From: an uncultured Treponema sp.
GTDB lineage: Bacteria; Spirochaetota; Spirochaetia; Treponematales; Treponemataceae
Length of the DNA stretch: 14,786 nucleotides
Direction of reading: 5' to 3'
Assembly (NCBI GenBank): GCA_934699065.1
Contig: CAKUWD010000059.1
Span: forward strand, 1 to 14,786
Shown here: piece by piece, positions 1-6,298 of the stretch
Numbering within the stretch: position 1 is the first letter of the stretch
How the letters are laid out: each line of letters opens with the position of its first letter
Program-made: the position numbers and the translations under genes
The notes under the pieces: model-generated
The model's database searches: none
What the model saw: the letters and a program-made list of their open reading frames with translations, nothing else
What the model was told of the DNA's origin: nothing

Positions 1-10
1 CTTTTGCCAT
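1..10 (-). CDS. Start of a gene running off the left edge (partial)
   Basis: Reading leftwards on the minus strand, an ATG at 10-8 opens a frame beginning Met-Ala-Lys and leaves the window after three codons. A GGAG ribosome binding site at 19-16 lies five bases upstream, and a plausible promoter stands in front. It is downstream of the sigma-factor gene in the same direction. Nothing can be said about the product. The call rests only on the binding site, promoter and start codon. Confidence 0.35.
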
Positions 11-11
11 G

Positions 12-104
12 TGAACTCCAAATATAACATTTTTTTTATAATTATAGCTTTTTCTTGGAATCAGGCAAAGTTATTTTTATAAATTAATTAATATTTGGAG
101 TTCA
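12..104 (-). promoter_or_regulatory. Inverted repeat that can hide the downstream ribosome binding site
   Basis: Bases 12-25 and 91-104 are perfect 14-bp inverted copies (TGAACTCCAAATAT and its complement) separated by 65 AT-rich bases. In minus-strand RNA the arm nearer the start codon contains the GGAG binding site of the gene starting at base 10. RNA reading through from the sigma-factor gene carries both arms and would fold that site into a stem. RNA started at the promoter between the arms carries only one. Insertion sequences use this layout to block translation from read-through transcripts. Short terminal inverted repeats of a miniature element are the alternative reading. Confidence 0.5.
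41..68 (-). promoter_or_regulatory. Probable sigma-70-type promoter inside the inverted repeat
   Basis: On the minus strand TTGCCT (68-63) and TATAAT (46-41) are separated by 16 bases. Transcription would begin near base 34 and give a leader of about 24 bases that includes the GGAG site but not the far arm of the inverted repeat. The -10 box is perfect and the -35 box matches four of six positions. The surroundings are very AT-rich, so a chance match is possible. Confidence 0.4.
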
Positions 105-112
105 AGAGTTTC

Positions 113-1759
113 CTATTCCGGCAATTTATCCGCAAACATCAAAAGATTTGCAGTGACTTTTTCCTGTTCGTTCAAGGCTCGGAAAGTTCCTTTATCATAA
201 AGTTCATCAAGGACCATCATGGCAACTGTACTTCCAACTGCCCAATCCATAAATTCAGCAACAAATCTATCCTGAATCTGTGGCGGATACTGCTTTGCCT
301 GAATCATTGCCTGCTCCAGGGCGTATTTTGCAAATTCATCAAGAAGACTTTTATCTGGGCTTGGAAGCATATTCTTAAAATCATTCCAGCTGCTCTTTAC
401 AATCATGATGTTGATTTTGCCGTCTTTTGTAAGGAAGCCGCGCTTACGAAGTCTTGCAAACTTATCCGAAGTTGCTTTTGATTCTGTGATTGAGCCAGTC
501 ATTATTTCATAAAGGCTTTCATAATCCGAATTCAAATTGTTCTGCCAGGAACCAGTTCGACTGTCAAATCTTGAATCCATAGACCATGAAAAAAGGCATG
601 GATATTTCTGTGAATCTCTTGTCATCTGACCGCAGCATTTATATTTTTCTTCGAGTTCAGATAAATCAAATTCACATTTATAATCTGGATCAATAATTTC
701 ATCTTTAATCTCAACAGTTACAAGATAATCAGCTCCATCCAGAGTCTTGATTCTGTGCTTTGAAATATCCTTATCAATATGAACAGAGCATTTTTCACAG
801 ATAGCAACAAAAATTGCAGCTGCTTCAAAAAGTTCCCGGTTACCGCCTGGAATATAAAGGTCTTTCCCAATTTCCAATCCCGCAAGTGCAGCGCGCACCT
901 GAGGTACATATTTTTCAGCAAGGATTTTTGCAAGCTTCAGCTGCATCCTCACTCCATTTACCGCTGCCTCAAGAGAGAACTCTTTTGGAGTAAACTTAAC
1001 GTAGGTTGTGTAACGCTTACCCTTTGTTTCCACCAGAAAACCATTTGCAACAAGCATCGCAATCCGGTCTTCAAGAAAAACAGGTGTCATTCCCAAATCT
1101 TCTGCAATCTCTTTCATTGATTTTGGATCTTCATAAACGCTATAAACAATATTCAAATTGATTTTATCATTCAGATAATATTCAGGACCGCCTTTTGAAC
1201 CTGGGCGACCGCTATGACTGAAATTCAACGCCTTTACCGGCGACAATCCAAGACTTCCAATTTTTCTTTCCATAGTAAATCCTTCCTTTAAATCATTACG
1301 AGCTTTGTTTAAGTGCCACTTTACGGTACCGGCAGGCAGCCCAAGTTCTTTTGAAATTTGAACAATAGACTTACCTTCGTAATAAAAGGAATAGACAATT
1401 TCGCGACGGCTGGAAGTCAGAAACCCAATCTCCTTGCGGAGCTTTTTGATTTCTTCTTCACTTTCTCCAAAGTCATGCTGATCAAAATATGCAAGCTCAA
1501 TTCCATCAAGGGAAATTCCCTTTTGCAGTTTTTTCTGATTCACATATTTTGCATAAACATGCTGGCAGATTCTCCAGACGTAGCCTTCAGAATTCACAAT
1601 ATCCTCTGCGTGTAGCAAAGAAAGATAAAGCTCCTTCAGCATCTCGCCCGAAAGCTCTTCTGCTTCATCATACGAATATGATTTTTTTACAGCAAAGCCA
1701 TACACCTTAGAAGAAAATTTTACGATTAACTTGTCAGCCTTTTCTTTTTCCATCGCCAT
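113..1759 (-). CDS. ECF-type RNA polymerase sigma factor with long C-terminal extension
   Basis: The protein has 548 residues, while a typical ECF sigma factor has about 160-200. Residues 10-75 look like sigma region 2 (SEGYVWRICQHVYAKYV). Residues 108-160 are a clear sigma region 4 helix-turn-helix (SRREIVYSFYYEGKS, then ISKELGLPAGTVKWHLNKAR). About 390 further residues follow. Residues 197-250 resemble a winged helix (MKEIAEDLGMTPVFLEDRI), and the rest is unrecognised. Cysteines C321-xx-C324, C362, C375-C376 and C388 could bind a metal, which is inference. No anti-sigma gene is adjacent, so the extension may itself be the sensor. The start is the ATG at 1759; only a weak Shine-Dalgarno (GGA) lies before it, and a second in-frame ATG follows two codons later. 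Sigma-70 identity is fairly certain; the signal sensed is unknown. Confidence 0.85.
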   Translation of the reverse strand: MAMEKEKADKLIVKFSSKVYGFAVKKSYSYDEAEELSGEMLKELYLSLLHAEDIVNSEGYVWRICQHVYAKYVNQKKLQKGISLDGIELAYFDQHDFGESEEEIKKLRKEIGFLTSSRREIVYSFYYEGKSIVQISKELGLPAGTVKWHLNKARNDLKEGFTMERKIGSLGLSPVKALNFSHSGRPGSKGGPEYYLNDKINLNIVYSVYEDPKSMKEIAEDLGMTPVFLEDRIAMLVANGFLVETKGKRYTTYVKFTPKEFSLEAAVNGVRMQLKLAKILAEKYVPQVRAALAGLEIGKDLYIPGGNRELFEAAAIFVAICEKCSVHIDKDISKHRIKTLDGADYLVTVEIKDEIIDPDYKCEFDLSELEEKYKCCGQMTRDSQKYPCLFSWSMDSRFDSRTGSWQNNLNSDYESLYEIMTGSITESKATSDKFARLRKRGFLTKDGKINIMIVKSSWNDFKNMLPSPDKSLLDEFAKYALEQAMIQAKQYPPQIQDRFVAEFMDWAVGSTVAMMVLDELYDKGTFRALNEQEKVTANLLMFADKLPE

Positions 1760-1843
1760 TCCATTTTACTAAAAACCGGTTTGCTTATATAGTGCGGGGA
1801 TTTGAGAAAAGGTTGGTGAAAAGTATAACTTTTTTTATAATTT

Positions 1844-1940
1844 GGGCGTTCCCGCCTGCTTAGCAGTCGGTCGGCGCTTCCAGGCTCCGCTACGCTCGGT
1901 GCTATCGCACGGGCTTACGCCCCCTTCCAGCGCCTAACGC
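1844..1940. repeat. GC-rich multi-hairpin repeat element
   Basis: This is a sharply GC-rich island between two AT-rich genes, with nested complementary parts. The outer ends GCGTT (1846-1850) and AACGC (1936-1940) pair, and inside them GGCGCT (1873-1878) pairs with AGCGCC (1929-1934). Within that stem are three small hairpins: CCG/CGG (1887-1889, 1897-1899), GTGC-tatc-GCAC (1899-1910) and GGGC-ttac-GCCC (1911-1922); the first two share a base and are alternatives. The result is a cloverleaf-like fold. It starts 10 bp after the XRE-FliM stop codon and has no T-run on the transcribed side, so it is not a standard terminator. It looks like a dispersed palindromic repeat (REP or MITE-like). I recall similar sequences from Treponema genomes, but that is memory only. 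No second copy is present in this window. Confidence 0.6.
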
Positions 1941-1950
1941 ATTGTATGAT

Positions 1951-3258
1951 TTAATCTACAATCCGCACGCCAAACATATCATCAACAACCACAACTTCAC
2001 CGCGGGCAACACATTTTCCGTCCTGAATGATTGCAATTAGTTTTCCAGGCTGACTATCCAGCTGCAAAATATTACCTTCACCAAGCTGCGCAATAACTTC
2101 TGCAGAAAGATGAGTTCCACCAAATCTCAGGGCAATATAATGTTCTTCATCATAACGAACCATCTCTCCCTTCTTTACTTCAACAATTCGAACTCCAAAA
2201 TTTTCGCCGACTACAACAACATCACCACCAAAGCGGATTTCATTATCAATAATTACATTCAAAGGCGTACCATATTTCTTGTCGGTCATAAGAAGAGTGC
2301 CAGGTTCAAGCTTTACAGAATCAGAAACAAAACGACCAAATTCTACAAGCACATTATTTTCACAAGGGCGAGCCTTGATATCAGTAAGATTTTCCAGCTG
2401 AAAATTATCCTTTCCAAAGAGGCCGGCTTTACGACAAAGATGCGACAAATAAGAATAATTGAACTGAACATTAATCATTCCGCTGCAAACATCACTTATA
2501 AGCTCAAGAGTTACCAGTACACACATTTCACCAGGATTCTGACCAGCAGACCATGGCAACAAAGTATTCAAATCTTTTGTAAAAGGCTTTTCAAAATCTT
2601 CCCATGGAATCGATTTATCAGTATTTGAAAAAATCAGTTCCTGCATCATCTGGGAAAATCTGTCTACGTATGCAAGCTTCAGGCAGTCGCTGTCCGTCTG
2701 AGTAAGCTCAGGATATTTATTTAAATCATGCTTAAGCAAAACCTTTCCAATCTGCGGATCAATTTCAATAGCAAAACCGGCATTGTTGTAATCATAAGTG
2801 TAGAAAAAAGTTCTTTGTGGCAGGCTGCGGATAAACTCATCATTTGTAAGCTGATCTACAGCGCAAACTTTTATTCCAAGCAAATCACTTCTGTTACCGG
2901 CAAGCTCATTACGGATTTTTTCACACAGCATACCAAAAGTATTGAAGATTTTTCGAAGCTCATATTTCCCAAACAAATCTGGACGCTTAAAATCATAAAT
3001 ACCAATTCGAACAGAAGAGGCAGGCTTTGGCTGTTCTTTAGTAACTTCCTTAAGCTCCCCCTTCAAAAGAGAATCTACATCTGTTTCCAGGGCCTGTGCA
3101 AGGGCCGGCAAAATTCCAACATCCGGGCAGCCGTCACCACGCTCCCATTTACTCACAGCCTTGTCGCTCACATTAATAAGTTCCGCAAGCTCCTTTTGAG
3201 TTATCCCCTTTTTCGACCTCAAATAATTAATCAGTTTTCCAGTTCTCTGTGCGTCCAT
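1951..3258 (-). CDS. XRE-family DNA-binding domain fused to FliM-like and two SpoA (FliN-like) domains
   Basis: This is a 435-residue regulator. Residues 6-62 are an XRE helix-turn-helix (GITQKELAELINVSDKAVSKWERG). From residue 84 it follows the FliM middle domain: IYDFKRPDLF at 87-96 and VDQLTNDEFIRSLP at 134-147. Two SpoA domains follow, each ending in the FliN signature: VVVVGENFGVRIVEV (347-361) and EVVVVDDMFGVRIVD (421-435, the C-terminus). Two FliM features are missing. The N-terminal CheY-binding peptide is replaced by the HTH. The FliG-contacting GGxG loop is replaced by KHDLN near 176-180. It is therefore unlikely to be a working switch protein. It may be a transcription factor that binds flagellar or export C-ring partners, or that uses the fold for dimerisation. 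The ATG at 3258 is chosen because AGGAGG lies six bases upstream; a longer frame from 3306 would begin inside the promoter. Confidence 0.85.
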   Translation of the reverse strand: MDAQRTGKLINYLRSKKGITQKELAELINVSDKAVSKWERGDGCPDVGILPALAQALETDVDSLLKGELKEVTKEQPKPASSVRIGIYDFKRPDLFGKYELRKIFNTFGMLCEKIRNELAGNRSDLLGIKVCAVDQLTNDEFIRSLPQRTFFYTYDYNNAGFAIEIDPQIGKVLLKHDLNKYPELTQTDSDCLKLAYVDRFSQMMQELIFSNTDKSIPWEDFEKPFTKDLNTLLPWSAGQNPGEMCVLVTLELISDVCSGMINVQFNYSYLSHLCRKAGLFGKDNFQLENLTDIKARPCENNVLVEFGRFVSDSVKLEPGTLLMTDKKYGTPLNVIIDNEIRFGGDVVVVGENFGVRIVEVKKGEMVRYDEEHYIALRFGGTHLSAEVIAQLGEGNILQLDSQPGKLIAIIQDGKCVARGEVVVVDDMFGVRIVD

Positions 3259-3277
3259 ATCTGACCTCCTGTGTACA

Positions 3278-3306
3278 AGTATAGGACAGGATTTTAGCAT
3301 TGTCAC
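3278..3306 (-). promoter_or_regulatory. Strong sigma-70-type promoter of the XRE-FliM gene
   Basis: On the minus strand GTGACA (3306-3301) and TATACT (3283-3278) are separated by exactly 17 bases. The predicted transcription start is near 3271, immediately before the AGGAGG binding site at 3270-3265, so the leader is only about a dozen bases. The position confirms translation from 3258. Confidence 0.7.
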
Positions 3307-3326
3307 CCGACTTCTCGTAGGAATTG

Positions 3327-3374
3327 GTAGAAATTTTGGTTTTAGAGTAGAATTCTACTCTAGTAAGGGTAGAA
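3327..3374. promoter_or_regulatory. Three helically phased GTAGAA boxes around a perfect palindrome
   Basis: GTAGAA occurs at 3327-3332, 3348-3353 and 3369-3374, each exactly 21 bp from the next (two turns of DNA). The middle copy lies in a perfect 20-bp palindrome at 3343-3362 (TAGAGTAGAA and its complement). The nearest box is 21 bp upstream of the -35 element of the XRE-FliM promoter, and one more TTCTACTCT half-site lies at 3559-3567. Equal spacing on one face of the helix suggests cooperative binding by a dimeric regulator, possibly the XRE-FliM protein itself. The binder is inferred. Confidence 0.5.
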
Positions 3375-3520
3375 TTAATAATCACATAGGTACGCACGTA
3401 ATCAAAAACAGCGGGCGCAAGACGTGTATTCATCCAGTCGATGATTGTGTAATTGATTTTATCTGCAAGCAGATTTGCATCTGACGGTAATTTGCCGGAA
3501 AAACCTGGATTTCTAAAATG
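3371..3520 (-). pseudogene. Remnant of an unrecognised coding sequence
   Basis: The minus strand keeps an open frame of 50 codons with protein-like composition (NPGFSGKLPSDANLLADKIN, then IIDWMNTRLAPAVFDYVRTY). It follows an in-frame stop at 3523-3521, has no ribosome binding site at its beginning, and loses protein-like character as it enters the GTAGAA boxes and promoter. It looks like the remainder of a gene broken at both ends. I do not recognise the family; a phage structural or tail-type protein is possible but unsupported. Confidence 0.3.
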
Positions 3521-3656
3521 TCATATAATTACACTAAAGTCTCAAGATTATATACCATTTCTACTCTGTCCCCGTCTGAAAACATCCGATAAATGCGCAG
3601 TATTATAAATGCTCCCGATTATTACAATTGAAAATAAACAAATTACCCTTTATGCT

Positions 3657-3662
3657 TATAAT
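3657..3662 (+). promoter_or_regulatory. Possible -10 element for the acetyltransferase operon
   Basis: A perfect TATAAT lies 50 bp before the first gene of the plus-strand operon. No -35 box is at normal distance: TTGAAA at 3628-3633 is 23 bp away, which is too far. The rest of 3521-3712 is AT-rich and holds nothing else I can identify apart from the half-site at 3559-3567. Confidence 0.3.
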
Positions 3663-3712
3663 ATTGGTCTTCAACGGCAGAAACATCATAAAAAAAGTGG
3701 AGACAAAACAAG

Positions 3713-4234
3713 GTGCGAATTGAATATAGACAAGTTAGAAAAGTAGATGGTTATGAATGGTATTCTCTTTTAGATGAAGTCTGGCGGGGTACATACAGTC
3801 ACATTTTTCCAAAAGAAGTATTTGATGGCCGCGATTATGCCAGAGAAGAAAGGGCCCGCAACTTCACAGAAGAAAAATTCATTGGTGAAAGGAAGCTTGC
3901 CTATGTAGCTGAGTGCGAAGGGAAAATAGTTGGACTGATGTTTGGAACACTCGATTCTGATTATGAGCATTTCAAAAATGACTACGCCGATTTGACAGCA
4001 CTTTATGTGTATCCAGAATATCAGGGAAAAGGAATCGGTACAAAACTCAGAGACATTTTTGTTGAATGGGCAAAATCAAAAAATGCTGATAAGTATGTCA
4101 TAGGTGTATTAAAAGAAAATACCCGGGCCAGAAAAGTTTATGAATCCTGGGGTGGAAAATTATCCGAGCATGAGCATGATTTTGTTGTGATGAATGTTGG
4201 TTACCCGGAGAATTTCTACACTTTTAAAATATAA
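3713..4234 (+). CDS. GNAT family N-acetyltransferase
   Basis: The protein has 173 residues. GNAT enzymes move an acetyl group from acetyl-CoA to an amine in the cytoplasm. The acetyl-CoA-binding motif A is clear: LYVYPEYQGKGIGTKL at 98-112, with the Q-x-x-G-x-G loop at 104-109. The typical late motif NTRARKVYESWGGK follows at about 136-149. The substrate cannot be read from sequence; relatives act on small amines, antibiotics or protein N-termini. The start is a GTG with GGAG ten bases upstream (3699-3702). It is the first gene of a plus-strand run and is followed after 34 bp by a second, unrelated GNAT. Confidence 0.85.
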   Translation: MRIEYRQVRKVDGYEWYSLLDEVWRGTYSHIFPKEVFDGRDYAREERARNFTEEKFIGERKLAYVAECEGKIVGLMFGTLDSDYEHFKNDYADLTALYVYPEYQGKGIGTKLRDIFVEWAKSKNADKYVIGVLKENTRARKVYESWGGKLSEHEHDFVVMNVGYPENFYTFKI

Positions 4235-4268
4235 GAGCTTGCTCTAAAGATTTGAGAGGAATTAAACT

Positions 4269-5015
4269 ATGAAAAATAACAATAAGCAAGACATCATTTT
4301 ATTTGAAGAAATGGCCTCAAATGCTCATGTTGCATTGAACATAATGCAGTATGATGGCTGGATATTAAGATTTTCGGAGGGACATACAAATCGTGCTAAC
4401 TCAGTCAGTATGATTTATCCATCGACAATTAGTGTAAACAAAAAAATTCAAAACTGCGAAAAAATCTATTCCGAGCAAAATCTGCCATGCGTATTTAAAC
4501 TTACGGATGGTGATGAGCAAATGATGAAGCTTCTTATAGAACGCGGTTACAAGGAAGTTACACCCTCTGATGTAATGGTTCGGAAAATAGATGATATAAC
4601 TATGCCGGGGGGAGATATTTCCTTCTATAATAAACCTGTTGAGGAATGGCTTTGTGCCTATTTTGAATATGAAGGATTTGGCCAGAAGAGCCAGGCAACA
4701 TATAGACGCATGCTGGATAAGCTTTGCATCAAAGCTGATTATCTTGCAATAAGAGAACAGGGCAAAATTATAGCGCTTGCCTCTTCTGCAATGGAGCGTG
4801 GTTATATGTTAATTCAAAATGTTGTAGTAAATCCGGATTATAGAAGAAAAGGATATGGGAAATTGCTTTGCAAAGCCCTGATGTCAAAAGGAAAAAGTGA
4901 TGGTGCTAAAAGGGCATGGCTTCAGGTGGTTCAGACTAATGAAGGCGCCTGTAAACTTTATGACGGCCTTGGCTTTAAGAAGGTATATGCCTATAGATAC
5001 TTAAAAAAGGAATAA
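4269..5015 (+). CDS. Two-part GNAT family N-acetyltransferase
   Basis: This 248-residue protein has an N-terminal half of the kind seen in longer GNATs (NIMQYDGWILRFSEGHTNRA at 24-43) and a C-terminal catalytic half. Motif A is VVVNPDYRRKGYGKLL (185-200), with the R-x-K-G-x-G loop at 192-197. NEGACKLYDGLGFKKV (224-239) is the usual closing motif. The N-terminal half probably shapes substrate binding; the substrate is unknown. The ATG at 4269 has GAGAGGA eight bases upstream. It is co-directional with its neighbours and very likely co-transcribed with the GNAT before it. Confidence 0.85.
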   Translation: MKNNNKQDIILFEEMASNAHVALNIMQYDGWILRFSEGHTNRANSVSMIYPSTISVNKKIQNCEKIYSEQNLPCVFKLTDGDEQMMKLLIERGYKEVTPSDVMVRKIDDITMPGGDISFYNKPVEEWLCAYFEYEGFGQKSQATYRRMLDKLCIKADYLAIREQGKIIALASSAMERGYMLIQNVVVNPDYRRKGYGKLLCKALMSKGKSDGAKRAWLQVVQTNEGACKLYDGLGFKKVYAYRYLKKE

Positions 5016-5025
5016 GATGATCTGA

Positions 5026-5052
5026 TGGAGAAATTATGTTATAAGATTACGA
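5026..5052 (+). repeat. Copy of the start region of the GNAT gene at 6282, with a nonsense change
   Basis: These 27 bases match 6272-6298 except at one position. The downstream copy contains the GGAG site and first codons of an acetyltransferase (ATG TTA AAA). Here the third codon has become TAA, so the copy cannot start that protein. It sits in the 91-bp gap between two GNAT genes. Beyond the 27 bases the flanks differ. It probably marks a past duplication or recombination between neighbouring genes. Confidence 0.55.
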
Positions 5053-5106
5053 GAAGGCTGGATTTTCCCGAATCCTAGAGCAAAATGGCTTTCTAAGGAG
5101 TGCGAA

Positions 5107-5658
5107 GTGAATTATCTAAAAATGTTTAACAATATGCATCCCGGCTTCTTTGATGATCCGGGCATAACCGGAATGCCAAAAGATTGGGTATTTTCGGAAC
5201 TGATAATGGATCTGCGCAATGATTCACCGCGTGAAGTGATGCCGCATTGTCCTGAAAACATTACTTTTGATGAATATAAAGGCGATATCAGTAGACTCAA
5301 GAAGGCAGTAAATGAAGTAGACGAGGACTGGGTACAGTATTTTGGAGAATGGAGCAGAGTTTTTTGTGCCTTTGATAAAGATGAGGTGGTTGCATTTTGT
5401 ATACTAAGCGATCTGGGAATGCAAGATAATCTTAAAATCGGCGGACCGGGCTGCGTCGGAACCATTCCAAAGTATCGAGAGAAGGGCATTGGACTCGAGA
5501 TGGTCAGAAGAGCTGCTGTTTTACTGAAAAAAGAAAAATATGACATTTCATGGATACATTATACCCATATTGAAAACTGGTACAAAAAACTGGGATACGA
5601 AACAGTCCTGAAGTGGAATTCTGACGGAATTATTATGGAGAAACAACATGAAGAATAA
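5107..5658 (+). CDS. GNAT family N-acetyltransferase
   Basis: The protein has 183 residues. Motif A is GTIPKYREKGIGLEMV (118-133), with the R-E-K-G-I-G loop at 124-129. It is followed by a region ending HIENWYKKLGYE (154-165), where the conserved Tyr and Gly of the family lie. The first 60 residues (MHPGFFDDPG and onward) are not a recognised separate domain. The GTG start has AAGGAG six bases upstream. The gene's last 11 bases overlap the start of the P-loop protein gene, so the two are translationally linked. The substrate is unknown. Confidence 0.8.
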   Translation: MNYLKMFNNMHPGFFDDPGITGMPKDWVFSELIMDLRNDSPREVMPHCPENITFDEYKGDISRLKKAVNEVDEDWVQYFGEWSRVFCAFDKDEVVAFCILSDLGMQDNLKIGGPGCVGTIPKYREKGIGLEMVRRAAVLLKKEKYDISWIHYTHIENWYKKLGYETVLKWNSDGIIMEKQHEE

Positions 5659-6226
5659 TATTATCATAGCAGGTGTTCCGAGAGCCGGAAAAAGCACTGT
5701 TTCACATATATTGTCCCAAGAACATGGGTATCAGCATATAAGTATGGATTCAATTATTGCCGGATTTGAAAAGTGTTTTCCGGAGACCGGAGTGAGTACA
5801 TATCAAGGTTTATCTTCGCTGGATACTCTCCGTATTATCAGCAGCAAAATGGCACCCTTTGTCCGAGCTATGCTGGACAGTGTTGAATATGATGAATTTG
5901 CACCGGGAATAGTTCTGGATATGTATCAGCTTCTGCCGGAAGACTATGATAAATATATCCGAGGGGCAAATTGTGAGATCGTATATTTCATCACATCTGA
6001 TGTGACGCCTGAAGAACGGTTTCTGATTCAGAAAAAATATGATACAGAGAAAGATTATACCTTCTATAAATCTGACGAAGAACTTCGAGAAGGTGCAGAG
6101 TATATTGTTGAACAAAGCATTCTAATGAAAGAGCAATGTGAGAAATATGGTTTACCTTACTATGAAACTGCCAGAGAAAGGGAAGAAGCTTTTCGTCATT
6201 TTCTTCGAGATTTTAAGATAAGGTGA
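5648..6226 (+). CDS. P-loop nucleotide/small-molecule kinase-like protein
   Basis: This is a 192-residue soluble protein with a Walker A loop at residues 9-17 (GVPRAGKST). An acidic pair follows the next strand (ISMDSI at 31-36), as in adenylate-kinase-like and antibiotic phosphotransferase-like enzymes. A lid-like charged segment (RFLIQKKYDTEKDYTF) lies near 127-142. It should bind ATP and phosphorylate a nucleotide or other small molecule, but the acceptor cannot be inferred. The ATG overlaps the GNAT gene upstream by 11 bases and has GGAG seven bases before it. Being embedded among acetyltransferase genes suggests a joint role in small-molecule modification or salvage, which is inference from position only. 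Confidence 0.7.
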   Translation: MKNNIIIAGVPRAGKSTVSHILSQEHGYQHISMDSIIAGFEKCFPETGVSTYQGLSSLDTLRIISSKMAPFVRAMLDSVEYDEFAPGIVLDMYQLLPEDYDKYIRGANCEIVYFITSDVTPEERFLIQKKYDTEKDYTFYKSDEELREGAEYIVEQSILMKEQCEKYGLPYYETAREREEAFRHFLRDFKIR

Positions 6227-6271
6227 TGATTTCTAAGAGATGAATGAATACAGAAACATAATATCGGAATT

Positions 6272-6298
6272 TGGAGAAATTATGTTAAAAGATTACGA
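6272..6298 (+). repeat. Start module of the GNAT gene at 6282, near-duplicate of 5026-5052
   Basis: This intact partner of the 27-base near-repeat at 5026-5052 holds a GGAG binding site, a five-base gap and the codons for Met-Leu-Lys-Asp-Tyr. That the duplicated block covers binding site and first codons supports 6282 as the true start. Confidence 0.55.

Noticed and set aside
1844..1940. Intrinsic terminator of the XRE-FliM gene
   Set aside because: On the transcribed strand the hairpins are followed by an A-rich stretch, not a T-run, and the fold has several branches.
1489..3264. Long open frames antisense to the sigma-factor and XRE-FliM genes
   Set aside because: They have low-complexity, Lys/Asn/Ile-rich or Cys/His-rich translations, no ribosome binding sites, and lie opposite genes with clear domain evidence.
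5021..5074. A 17-codon frame (ATG at 5025) in the gap between two GNAT genes
   Set aside because: It is very short and not recognisable, and it overlaps the duplicated start module in another frame.
5648..6226. Zeta-toxin-type kinase with an antitoxin partner
   Set aside because: The Walker A loop fits many small kinases, no epsilon-like antitoxin is next to it, and the overlap with a GNAT gene favours a metabolic role.
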